Below are positions 1 to 7,261 of a DNA stretch of 22,349 nucleotides, in pieces; the first letter of the stretch is position 1, and every line of letters starts with the position of its first letter. A program made the translations under genes and the position numbers. Source of the stretch: JAVBPT01 sp031549455 (GTDB lineage: Bacteria > Bacillota > Clostridia > Lachnospirales > JAKSVV01); contig JAVBPT010000055.1 in assembly GCA_031549455.1 (NCBI GenBank), positions 1 to 22,349 of the forward strand. Direction: 5' to 3'. The notes beneath the pieces are model-generated. The model made no database searches. It was not told the origin of the DNA and saw nothing but the letters and a program-made list of their open reading frames with translations.

Positions 1-336
1 AGCATTGATGATTACGTTTGCAACAGTCATCGCTAGTGCAATGATAATCCCGCCGATTCCTACCCACATAAGAGATGTCATGGATTCGGTTCTTTCATCC
101 GCTTTATTTCTTTTCATAATGATTTCAAATCCGATGATTAGAACAGATCCGAAGATAAGCAATGCCGCAATAGGCTTTGAAAATTTTGCAATCATAGATG
201 CAATGGTTTGAACCTGTGTTTGTCCTTCACCATTTGGCACTTCTAGAGTTGTGTCGCCACTTGCAAAAGCTTTTACACCACCTGCTAATATGAATAGATT
301 GAAAGCCGTTAATCCTCTTAAAATTTTATTTTTCAT
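1..336 (-). CDS. VirB2-like pilin-type protein, partial (3' end beyond window)
   Basis: An open frame starts at ATG 336-334 and runs without a stop to base 1, giving 112 residues, so the C-terminus lies outside the window. AGGAGG sits just upstream (plus-strand tcctcct near 341-347). Residues 1-26 look like a secretion signal ending Ala-Phe-Ala-Ser. A short polar stretch follows, then two membrane segments (about 53-74 and 89-110) joined by a charged loop, MKRNKADER. Two hydrophobic helices with a short basic loop is the layout of the TrbC/VirB2 pilin family. The family call rests on this architecture and on the T4SS genes nearby. The same loop pattern recurs in the genes at 427-717 and 3991-4791. 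The gene has its own strong promoter (365-393), which suits an abundant subunit. It could instead be an unrelated two-helix membrane protein. Confidence 0.7.
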   Translation of the reverse strand, partial: MKNKILRGLTAFNLFILAGGVKAFASGDTTLEVPNGEGQTQVQTIASMIAKFSKPIAALLIFGSVLIIGFEIIMKRNKADERTESMTSLMWVGIGGIIIALAMTVANVIINA

Positions 337-364
337 TGATTCCTCCTATAAAATATATACTTCT

Positions 365-393
365 ATTATACCGTCTTTTATGACAATTGTCAA
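365..393 (-). promoter_or_regulatory. Perfect-consensus sigma-A promoter of the partial pilin-like gene
   Basis: Read on the minus strand, TTGACA (393-388) is followed by a 17-base spacer and TATAAT (370-365). Both hexamers match the consensus fully and the spacing is optimal. The start codon at 336 lies about 29 bases below the -10, with AGGAGG between. This is one of the two strongest promoters in the window. Confidence 0.88.
381..392. promoter_or_regulatory. 12-bp perfect palindrome over the -35, candidate operator
   Basis: TGACAATTGTCA is its own reverse complement and overlaps five of the six -35 bases. A protein bound here would block RNA polymerase. No regulator gene is visible in the window, so the operator role is inference from position and symmetry. 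Confidence 0.45.
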
Positions 394-426
394 GAATATT
401 TTCCCTTTTTTTACACTTTTCTACAT

Positions 427-717
427 TTATTGCTGTTCGATTGCACCTTGACCTTGTAAGCTATCAGCTATCCCACTTGAAGTGGTCAATATCATGTTTG
501 TAATAAAGAGCGAGCCAAACACCACGACCGTTCCCACTACTACCCAGATAAATGATTTAATTGCTTCCTTTCTCTTTTCGTCATCCTTTCTGTTAAAAAT
601 AAGCTCAAATCCGATTCCAACGATTGCGACAAATACAACAACTAAGCAAACTGCTGTAATCGCCGGCCATATGTTTTGTAAAACAACAGCAACTGTGGTT
701 TTGATTGATGCTTCCAT
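427..717 (-). CDS. Small VirB2-like two-helix membrane protein
   Basis: This 96-residue protein starts at ATG 717, with AAGGAG a few bases upstream. It has two hydrophobic segments (about 16-38 and 54-76) joined by a charged loop, NRKDDEKRKEA, and a short polar tail rich in Gln. There is no cleavable signal. The pattern Gly-Phe-Glu at the end of helix 1 followed by a basic/acidic loop matches the partial gene at 1-336 (GFE plus KRNKADER) and the 266-residue protein at 3991-4791. The architecture suggests a TrbC/VirB2-type pilin or minor pilin. The gene lies between rsmG and the partial pilin gene, with a promoter of its own (759-788), and is separated from the main T4SS operon by rsmG. No enzymatic motif is seen. 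Confidence 0.65.
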   Translation of the reverse strand: MEASIKTTVAVVLQNIWPAITAVCLVVVFVAIVGIGFELIFNRKDDEKRKEAIKSFIWVVVGTVVVFGSLFITNMILTTSSGIADSLQGQGAIEQQ

Positions 718-742
718 CTTTTTCTCCTTAAAATTAATATAG

Positions 743-771
743 TTGATTATTTATTCCCATTATACTATAAT
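743..771 (+). promoter_or_regulatory. Promoter of rsmG
   Basis: TTGATT (743-748), 17 bases, then TATAAT (766-771), with GAGG at 791-794 and the rsmG ATG at 806. The two opposing -10 boxes (759-764 and 766-771) are separated by one base and together form a 13-bp palindrome, so the two promoters cannot be occupied at the same time. Confidence 0.75.
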
Positions 772-788
772 AAAAACAGTTTAGTCAA
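759..788 (-). promoter_or_regulatory. Promoter of the small VirB2-like gene
   Basis: On the minus strand TTGACT (788-783) is followed by an 18-base spacer and TATAAT (764-759). The -10 is perfect and the -35 is 5 of 6. The start codon is at 717. The element overlaps the oppositely directed rsmG promoter. Confidence 0.75.
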
Positions 789-805
789 TAGAGGAAAGAA
801 AAGTT

Positions 806-1525
806 ATGAAAAAGTTTTTAAATCAGTGTTTTAGTGAAAAAGGGATTCCTATAAGTGAAACCCAATTGTCGATGTTTGTCGTTTATCTAGAAATGTTGCA
901 AAAGTATAATCAGATGTTTAATCTTACCTCCATTACGGAAGATCACGCGATTTGTGTCAAACATTTCTTGGATTCTGCGATGGTCTCCCAATTTTTCAAC
1001 CTCAAACCAATCAACACTGTAATCGATGTCGGTACAGGCGGTGGCTTTCCAGGCATCCCACTTAAAATCCTATTCCCTCATCTTAAGGTCGCTTTGCTCG
1101 ATTCTTTGCAAAAGAGAGTTTCTTTTCTCTCTGATGTAATCTCCGAGCTTCATTTAGAGAGAATTTGTGCTGTACACGGCCGGAGTGAAGATCTAGCGCA
1201 TGATTCTGCCTACCGTGAGCGGTTTGACCTTAGTATCTCACGCGCTGTGGCAAATCTACCTGTGCTTTCGGAATACTGCCTTCCCTTTGTAAAGGTGGGC
1301 GGGAATTTCATCGCTATGAAAGGAAGTCATGTGGAAGAGGAAATAGTCCCCGGGAAGAGAGCCATTGCTGTCCTGGGCGGAGAGATCAAAGAGGCTCTCC
1401 ATTATGAGCTTAAAATCGAACATCTGCAGATTGATCACTCCCTCCTAATCATTTCTAAAAAAGAGTCAACCAAACAGCTCTATCCGAGAGCACCAAAGAA
1501 GATAAAAGAGACACCATTAGGATAA
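806..1525 (+). CDS. rsmG: 16S rRNA (guanine(527)-N7)-methyltransferase RsmG (GidB)
   Basis: RsmG methylates N7 of the guanine at position 527 (E. coli numbering) of 16S rRNA using S-adenosylmethionine, in the cytoplasm. The 239 residues match the family's usual length. The N-terminal part carries the family signatures NLTSI (39-43) and KHFLDS (52-57). The SAM-binding loop DVGTGGGFPGIPL is at 74-86, and later motifs SRAVANLP and FIAMKG fit the same fold. It is the only plus-strand gene, with its own promoter. In many Firmicutes rsmG follows mnmG near the replication origin, but here both flanks are T4SS-type genes. Its last codons overlap those of the convergent gene ending at 1517 by 9 bases, inside a terminator stem. 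Loss of RsmG gives low-level streptomycin resistance in several bacteria (family knowledge). Confidence 0.96.
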   Translation: MKKFLNQCFSEKGIPISETQLSMFVVYLEMLQKYNQMFNLTSITEDHAICVKHFLDSAMVSQFFNLKPINTVIDVGTGGGFPGIPLKILFPHLKVALLDSLQKRVSFLSDVISELHLERICAVHGRSEDLAHDSAYRERFDLSISRAVANLPVLSEYCLPFVKVGGNFIAMKGSHVEEEIVPGKRAIAVLGGEIKEALHYELKIEHLQIDHSLLIISKKESTKQLYPRAPKKIKETPLG

Positions 1526-1538
1526 CGGTGTCTCTTTT
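1504..1538. terminator. Bidirectional terminator shared by rsmG and the T4SS operon
   Basis: A perfect 12-bp stem, AAAAGAGACACC (1504-1515) with GGTGTCTCTTTT (1527-1538), encloses an 11-base loop. The A-run on one side and T-run on the other give a U-tract in either direction. The stem lies inside the coding ends of both convergent genes, and both stop codons (1517-1519 minus strand, 1523-1525 plus strand) are in the loop. Confidence 0.88.
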
Positions 1539-1975
1539 AAAATCGTCATATCATATTGATTTCCTTTTCTCTCAAAACGCAACGAATATTCTTTGTAGTA
1601 GTTCCATTCCTTGTCTAGCCCACTTCGCTTGACCGCTACCACAAACGGAAAGGTGAAAACCCCTTTTTTTTCTTCTGATATATCAAAGGAAATAATTCCT
1701 TCATAAGCAGAATATGGCTCATACTCCTTAACCAACTCCACATAAGCGCTGTCTTTTTTCACAATAATTGCGTCCCACTCTCTGTATAACGCCTGTTCCA
1801 GATCCAGTAATTTTTCTTCCCCCTGAACAAGCCGATTTTCGATTGTCTTATCCTTCAGCTGAAGTGTACACGCATATAGGTTGGCAACGACTAGTGCGAC
1901 CACAATAATGATTGCGGATAACCCCGCTTTGGTTCTTCCAAACTCAATGATCTTATTTAGTATTCTCACACCCAT
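1517..1975 (-). CDS. Small single-pass membrane protein, last gene of the T4SS operon
   Basis: I do not recognise the family. The start at ATG 1975 is chosen because AAGGAG lies directly upstream and overlaps the stop of the preceding gene. Longer in-frame starts up to 2203 run into that gene and have no comparable site. The 152-residue product has a basic N-terminus, one hydrophobic segment (about 18-35) and an outer domain of about 115 residues. The segment ends LYAC, a weak resemblance to a lipobox, so a lipoprotein is possible but not well supported. The outer domain begins with a charged helical stretch (about 40-75) followed by an apparently beta-rich part. Position at the end of the operon, after the wall hydrolase, suggests an accessory envelope subunit. 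The C-terminus (KETPLS) is encoded by the terminator stem. Confidence 0.75.
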   Translation of the reverse strand: MGVRILNKIIEFGRTKAGLSAIIIVVALVVANLYACTLQLKDKTIENRLVQGEEKLLDLEQALYREWDAIIVKKDSAYVELVKEYEPYSAYEGIISFDISEEKKGVFTFPFVVAVKRSGLDKEWNYYKEYSLRFERKGNQYDMTILKETPLS

Positions 1976-1985
1976 TTGATACTCC

Positions 1986-3620
1986 TTATTCCGTATAATA
2001 TGATGTAATTGTATTCTCAAGCTGCCATTTAGCAGTGGCTCTTTGTTCTTGATTAATCTTACCAAGGTCACTGGTGCTAAATAGGAACTGGATTGGGTTG
2101 GTCTTTGCATTTGCTTCACTGGCCGATCCGGTTTGAATATCCAAGTGTGCATGAATCGTATACGTCGTTTCACTGCCCAGTCCAGATCCACCGATTTTCC
2201 CAAGAACCTCTCCTTGTTTTACCGTGTCCCCTTTTTGCACACTCACCCCCGCCATGTGTAAATATCGAGTTCGAATCTCTTTGCCCTGCGCGTTCTTACC
2301 GTGATTGATCACCACGTAACGTCCCTCTTCACCTGAGTTGTCTGTCTTTACATACTCTACGGTTCCGTCTAAAACAGCCAACATAGAGGCTCCTCCCTGT
2401 TGGATTTTGGGAGAGGTAAAGTCCATTCCATTGTGAAATTTGCCACTCTTCCACCCAAAGATGGTGGAAACACTGAAGCTGGTATCGTTTACCGGAAAAA
2501 TCAGCTTATGACTGGTCCCATTGATGTTCATAGCACTTCCCGCGCCGTAGATTACATTTCCTTGGTCCGCAATCTGATTATTTCTTTCCACCTTACTACT
2601 AACCGCATAGGCTCCCTTCACTGCTCCCGGCCCGGCCCCTGTGAAGATGCTTGCTCTAAACAGATCTTCACCTGTGCTACTGGAAGGAGCAATGTAGTCC
2701 CCATTTTTGATCTTTGACCATCTGGCTGAATAGTTATAGGTTCTATTCGGGTCTTTTACCACAAAGTAAACCTCCCCATTGACCACTCTTAAACCGGCGA
2801 TCGCAATCCCGTGCCCTTTACTCGTAAAGTAACAGGTTCTCCCCTCAATCCCTGTTGATAGCAACAGTAAAGACCCCGCCTTCAGCTTTTCGATCATCTT
2901 ATTTACATCTATACTAACACTTTCAATATTGAGGGCATTGCTCAAATAGGTGCTATTGGTGAGTGAAAGTGAGGTCCAGCTGGACCCCCCGTCATAGTGT
3001 TGCTTTAGCTCAGAAAAGGCAATGACCATCTCGTCCGGCGTGATCACGCCATCAATCTTTGAGTCCGCATGCACTTGATACTTTCTTCCCGGAAACTTAG
3101 GGTTTGCCAAAGCAGCATGAATCTTTCTTTCCGCATTGATGATCTCCTCTGTTCCATTTAAAAGCGCCGTTGTCACCATCGCAAAAGAGGTGGGCACACA
3201 GCCCGATTCTTTGATCGGTGTATAGGTCGTTTTATCATGGAAATAGTACGGAAACTCCTTCCATTTCGGATCAGTTTGTAGGTAGAGAGGTACCCCATCC
3301 ACAAGCTTTAAATCCGCTAGATCTATGTAACCATAAAGGGTATTTTGTCCTTCCTTCCCAAGCACATATCCGAGTCGCATATAAAGGTCATATCGACTTT
3401 CATAACTCTCAAGTGCTGTTCTGATTTCATCCAAAGAGGCTCCCTCATCTAGATTTGAAAGCTCCATAACCCTTTTTAGATAATCCTGTCTCTTGTTCAA
3501 CAATTGGCTTAATTCTTCAATACTATAACTTGTTTCCTCTACTTCTGTCGCAACCACTGGGTTTGTAATTATGGTAAAACACAGTAAAAATAGTACTACC
3601 AAATATCCAATTTTTTTCAT
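1986..3620 (-). CDS. Bifunctional secreted C39-like peptidase / M23 peptidoglycan hydrolase
   Basis: This 544-residue exported protein has a signal peptide at about 1-25. A helical linker (about 30-100) precedes a papain-like C39_2-type domain (about 108-310): the nucleophile motif SGCVPTSFAM has Cys141, and the expected partners are His270 (KGHGIAIAG) and Asp290 (VKDPN). The C-terminal domain (about 375-512) is an M23/LytM endopeptidase with HNGMD (His396, Asp400), RYLHM and HAH (His490, His492), a full set of zinc ligands and catalytic residues. Two wall-cutting activities in one protein recall T4SS hydrolases such as CwlT of ICEBs1, although that pairs a muramidase with NlpC/P60. It probably opens the wall for the machine. 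It starts 2 bases after the stop of the six-cysteine protein gene. The C39-like domain could cut a protein or peptidoglycan; this is not decided here. Confidence 0.85.
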   Translation of the reverse strand: MKKIGYLVVLFLLCFTIITNPVVATEVEETSYSIEELSQLLNKRQDYLKRVMELSNLDEGASLDEIRTALESYESRYDLYMRLGYVLGKEGQNTLYGYIDLADLKLVDGVPLYLQTDPKWKEFPYYFHDKTTYTPIKESGCVPTSFAMVTTALLNGTEEIINAERKIHAALANPKFPGRKYQVHADSKIDGVITPDEMVIAFSELKQHYDGGSSWTSLSLTNSTYLSNALNIESVSIDVNKMIEKLKAGSLLLLSTGIEGRTCYFTSKGHGIAIAGLRVVNGEVYFVVKDPNRTYNYSARWSKIKNGDYIAPSSSTGEDLFRASIFTGAGPGAVKGAYAVSSKVERNNQIADQGNVIYGAGSAMNINGTSHKLIFPVNDTSFSVSTIFGWKSGKFHNGMDFTSPKIQQGGASMLAVLDGTVEYVKTDNSGEEGRYVVINHGKNAQGKEIRTRYLHMAGVSVQKGDTVKQGEVLGKIGGSGLGSETTYTIHAHLDIQTGSASEANAKTNPIQFLFSTSDLGKINQEQRATAKWQLENTITSYYTE

Positions 3621-3622
3621 AT

Positions 3623-3979
3623 CTATTCTTCCGTCCCTTCATAGTTTATTGTCCAATCACAAAGTGTGCAGTTTAAGGCCTCACTTTGACATTTTGGACA
3701 GATACCGCCTTTGTATGGATTTGTCTCTATATCATTACAGATCGGACACTCTCCAAACTCCCCTTGTAAAGCTCGTTTTTTAAAATCCTCATAATATGCA
3801 TCATTATTCTTTTGTATTTCCTCCAAAGGAATGTTGACATTTTCTATTTTCTTATCTCCAACCTTTGTAACAGAAACTCGGTTTGACCCCCTCATCATTC
3901 GACTGATGAGAAAGATCAACAAAATCACCACCACGGCGATGACTGCAATAAGCAAATATCGTCTCATTCTAACATCCAT
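3623..3979 (-). CDS. Membrane-anchored six-cysteine (zinc-ribbon-like) protein
   Basis: A 118-residue protein starting at ATG 3979, with AAGGAGGTGA just upstream. One membrane segment (about 8-26) is flanked by basic residues on both sides, so topology is unclear. A polar linker leads to a C-terminal domain with three CxxC knuckles: Cys78/81, Cys94/97 and Cys104/107, spaced like a zinc ribbon or rubredoxin-like metal site. Metal binding is inferred from the cysteine pattern. It lies between the extended VirB2-like gene and the bifunctional hydrolase. I know of no standard Gram-positive T4SS subunit with this design. Roles such as an adaptor, a nucleic-acid contact or a folding factor are all possible. 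Confidence 0.75.
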   Translation of the reverse strand: MDVRMRRYLLIAVIAVVVILLIFLISRMMRGSNRVSVTKVGDKKIENVNIPLEEIQKNNDAYYEDFKKRALQGEFGECPICNDIETNPYKGGICPKCQSEALNCTLCDWTINYEGTEE

Positions 3980-3990
3980 TGTTCACCTCC

Positions 3991-4791
3991 TTAAAATTTG
4001 AAATAGGAAAGAAATCGTTCCACTTCTTTTTCTTTTAGCTCATCTGGATAAGCCTCTAGTAGTGCCTTCTTGATTTCCACCTTACTCTTTGTTACCAACT
4101 CGCTCCAGTTATGAATTCGCCCAGAACCCATGATGTCAAAGCGATTATAAGGATCCAGTTCATAAAAGATATCATAGTGATTTCTTACATAGTTTGTTAA
4201 CCTGAGCAAAGTTAGACTTGGTTGTACTGGGCTTTTAAAGAAATCCTCTATCTCTTGACTCGTCATGTCACTAAAGTAAACCTTGTTCATCACACTTATT
4301 TCATACTTATTGAGAATATCATTCATGGTGCTCTCAGCAACGATGTAATCCCTCTTGGCAATAATTAGCCATTGCATCGTGGTCGTATTTACACCTGGCA
4401 CCTGAGCATAATAAACGGTCTCTAAAGTAGAAGATCCATCGTTCGATATGTTAATATTTTGTGTCCGGTTGATGTATGGTTGTAGAATACTTATAATCAC
4501 CATCAGCATGCCAAGAACAATCGCTCCGCCTAAAATATAAGGCCCCCCCATCATTGCTGCCGCTCTCTCCTCCGCCTTGTTTCTATTTTTCAAGATGGAG
4601 AATCCCATCATGAGTACAGCCACAAAGATGATCAACGCCCCAATGGTCTTTACATAAGGCCAAATGTCTCCCTGCACCCTACCCAAGGTTTGACCCAGAT
4701 TATTGAGTTCCCCATATGCATAGGTTGATACTGCATAGAAAAGTGTTAAGAATATGAAGCCACTCAATATAGCTCCTATTTCCTTTTTCAT
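3991..4791 (-). CDS. VirB2-like two-helix protein with a long C-terminal extension
   Basis: This 266-residue protein starts at ATG 4791. Its AAGGAGG overlaps the stop codon of the preceding gene. A signal-like segment (1-26) is followed by two membrane helices (about 46-68 and 84-104) joined by the loop KNRNKAEER. The Gly-Phe at the end of the first helix plus this loop closely parallels the two VirB2-like proteins at the left end. The remaining 160 residues form a soluble domain with no motif I recognise. The N-terminal half therefore looks like a VirB2/TrbC hairpin and the C-terminal half is new to me. It may be a specialised pilin-like base or cap protein. Its place directly after the 809-residue gene and ahead of the six-cysteine gene makes it part of the machine operon. 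Confidence 0.7.
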   Translation of the reverse strand: MKKEIGAILSGFIFLTLFYAVSTYAYGELNNLGQTLGRVQGDIWPYVKTIGALIIFVAVLMMGFSILKNRNKAEERAAAMMGGPYILGGAIVLGMLMVIISILQPYINRTQNINISNDGSSTLETVYYAQVPGVNTTTMQWLIIAKRDYIVAESTMNDILNKYEISVMNKVYFSDMTSQEIEDFFKSPVQPSLTLLRLTNYVRNHYDIFYELDPYNRFDIMGSGRIHNWSELVTKSKVEIKKALLEAYPDELKEKEVERFLSYFKF

Positions 4792-4805
4792 ATGTCCCTT
4801 CCTCC

Positions 4806-7235
4806 TTAATAAAATCGGTAACTAACTGTATCATCTTGTGTATGAATTGTGACGCTCTTAGCAGTTGGTTCCTTCACTTTTTCAAAATTTGTTTCATCAT
4901 TTACGACTACATCTATCTTATATAAAGCAGAAATACATTTGGCAACATTTTGTGCCTGCTTACTGAGGTTATAATTTAATGTGTCTGGCAAGGTTGTTTT
5001 GTAACCAAGCTGGTTTAATTTTTTTTCAAAGTCTGTCACCACGCTTCCCCCCAACTTGTTGATCACCACATAGGCCACATTGAGCATAATCTTATTTTTT
5101 TCAGCCACTTTCTCTTCTTCTATTTCAACATATGGAACCAGATTATAAAGTAGCCTTGCCCATACTTCTTCCTGATAGTTTAGATCTAGTTGTACGGATT
5201 CCATGTCAAACTTTTGCTCCTGCATTGTAGAGTTAACATAGGCATACCGACTTCTGGTTTTGGTTTGTGTCCTAATCCTTTTGGTTCCCGTAACCTTCGT
5301 GCTTGAACCGATTCCTCCTTCTTCATCTGCCGTAACCAGCGTGCCGCTATAGGTAATCTCGTAGGCTTCGTCTTCCACCTTCCATGCCTTTACTTCATCC
5401 ACTTTTGAGTAAAGAAAATCCGTTGTTAAAGTCATACTTGAAAACCGAAGTGGCCTTAATGAAGGTGTGACCAGATATTGTTTGATTAAAACATTGGTAT
5501 GTTTTAATCCTACCGAATCTGGTGTGATCTTCTTTTTTGTCTTTTCTGTTTGATTGATAACGGCTTGTGTCGCGGGATCAACCTCAACTCCCCAGTCAAT
5601 CTCCTCATCGCTATCCCTTGTGATCTGAAGCGTCTTTTGCCAGGAGTCATAGGGTACACCTTTTTCAATTACATAATAATTAGCCAGTTTGTCTCCTGCG
5701 TAAACGATCAAATGGTTTCTCGGTTCATAGAGTGGCTTTGAAAAGTATAAATATTGTTCTACCTTATCGAAGTTTTTCACATACTCCTCAGCAAGTCGCT
5801 CCTCATTCTCCTCATAGTCCTTTTTCTCAGGAACTCTTTTCAACAAATTTGTCAGAATCACCTCTTTATTAATACTATTTTCTCTATAAAAATCCAGAAA
5901 TTCATCCAACCGTGTTGTATCAAAATGAAAACGGAAATATCCATTTTGCTCCGTAAAGCTTCCTGGAGCATATAATTCATAGGGCAAAAACATATCTTTG
6001 GTCCAATCAAACTGCCAGCCATTATCTGACCAACTTCTTCCGGCCACTTTTTTGGTATTAAAAGGCTTAATGTATTGAAAGAATGGCATATTGGCCACAA
6101 TGGTCTCTTTCACACGCTCGATCACCTTATCCTGATTCTCCCTGGTTGTCTCATCAAATATCCTGTTTTCAAGACCCGGATCAAAAAGGGTACTTTCATG
6201 ATGAATAATCTCCGCGGATAATTTATGATTAGACTCCATTGTTTGTATGCTTTGTGAAATGTATTCCGTTTTATCTAATGTGAGAATATTATCGTCACTC
6301 CAGTATGTATCATCCGAATATTTCCCCATGCCCTCTGCACTTTCTGTATAGCTTTTTTCGATAGACATGCGTAGATTGTTATGTAATAAAGAGGGCGACT
6401 TGATCACCTTACTGGTAGGCTGCAGATTCTCATCCACTGCATACACTGGCTCTATCTGTGTATCTAATTCTAGATATACACCCGCGTCATAACTTTTATT
6501 TCCTGCGTTTGCCATCAATGTTTTAAACCGGCTATTGAGATCTGAAAAAAACTGATTGAATCCCAAAAGAAGAAATTTATTGAGCAGCTTCCCCTCGTAG
6601 GAATAGATTAATGGATCTTCAAAATTCCAGGCATAAGAAAGTCTTTCGATTGCGGTCAAAATATACTTATCACTCATCATAATATTCATTCCTGCTTCAC
6701 TCGACATATCTTTCATGGAATCTGTAGCATCATATCCATACAGGGAATCCATAAACTCTGTCAAAAAGTCATCCACATTTTTCTCGAGGTCTGAAAGCTC
6801 ATCCTCATTCATGTCCTTTTTGGCATCCTCTTTTGCTTTTTTCATCTCATCCTTTGAATCACTATCCAAACCATCTATGTACCGCTGGCTCTGCGCATTG
6901 TTCTGCCCACCTGAGTTCCCACTTCCCATAAAAGCACCCACGATGACCACAACAACAATAATAATAAGCAAAACGATTCCTGTAATCACGGCATTTGGAA
7001 AAGGTGGGATCACCAAAAACTTAAGATATTTCCCCACCTTAGAAAACTTTTTTACGGCTGACTTCGCCTTCTTATAACCGTTCACAAGCTTGTTGCCTTT
7101 TTCCGCAGGTCCTTTTCCTTTTCTGAATTTATCAATCAGGTTTTTACCCTGCTTAAAAGTGTCCACGCCCTTATTGGCCATGTCTTGAACCTGCGACAAA
7201 TCATCCTGACCATTATTTGTATACTTGTCCGACAT
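4806..7235 (-). CDS. Large single-pass T4SS-associated protein, family not recognised
   Basis: An 809-residue protein starting at ATG 7235, with AGGTGAT five bases upstream. The first 80 residues are polar and lysine-rich (about 28-72), followed by one strong membrane helix (about 82-103). About 700 residues then lie outside the cell if the positive-inside rule holds. The outer part opens with a Gly/Asn/Ser/Gln-rich linker and an acidic, lysine-rich helical stretch (about 130-170). It contains no enzyme motif I recognise. It follows the VirB6-like gene, the place where many Gram-positive T4SS loci encode a single-pass VirB8-like subunit, but those are usually 250-350 residues. It may be an enlarged scaffold or surface subunit. 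Function unknown; membership of the operon is well supported by the spacing. Confidence 0.8.
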   Translation of the reverse strand: MSDKYTNNGQDDLSQVQDMANKGVDTFKQGKNLIDKFRKGKGPAEKGNKLVNGYKKAKSAVKKFSKVGKYLKFLVIPPFPNAVITGIVLLIIIVVVVIVGAFMGSGNSGGQNNAQSQRYIDGLDSDSKDEMKKAKEDAKKDMNEDELSDLEKNVDDFLTEFMDSLYGYDATDSMKDMSSEAGMNIMMSDKYILTAIERLSYAWNFEDPLIYSYEGKLLNKFLLLGFNQFFSDLNSRFKTLMANAGNKSYDAGVYLELDTQIEPVYAVDENLQPTSKVIKSPSLLHNNLRMSIEKSYTESAEGMGKYSDDTYWSDDNILTLDKTEYISQSIQTMESNHKLSAEIIHHESTLFDPGLENRIFDETTRENQDKVIERVKETIVANMPFFQYIKPFNTKKVAGRSWSDNGWQFDWTKDMFLPYELYAPGSFTEQNGYFRFHFDTTRLDEFLDFYRENSINKEVILTNLLKRVPEKKDYEENEERLAEEYVKNFDKVEQYLYFSKPLYEPRNHLIVYAGDKLANYYVIEKGVPYDSWQKTLQITRDSDEEIDWGVEVDPATQAVINQTEKTKKKITPDSVGLKHTNVLIKQYLVTPSLRPLRFSSMTLTTDFLYSKVDEVKAWKVEDEAYEITYSGTLVTADEEGGIGSSTKVTGTKRIRTQTKTRSRYAYVNSTMQEQKFDMESVQLDLNYQEEVWARLLYNLVPYVEIEEEKVAEKNKIMLNVAYVVINKLGGSVVTDFEKKLNQLGYKTTLPDTLNYNLSKQAQNVAKCISALYKIDVVVNDETNFEKVKEPTAKSVTIHTQDDTVSYRFY

Positions 7236-7261
7236 ATAATCACCTACTTAGCCTTGTATAT

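Noticed and set aside
1976..2203. Longer in-frame start for the small membrane protein gene
   Set aside because: It would overlap the M23 domain of the preceding gene by about 220 bases, while ATG 1975 has a good AAGGAG and gives a normal membrane-protein N-terminus.
4806..7235. Assigning the 809-residue protein as VirB8
   Set aside because: Only its single-pass topology and position fit; no sequence motif supports it and it is much larger than known members.
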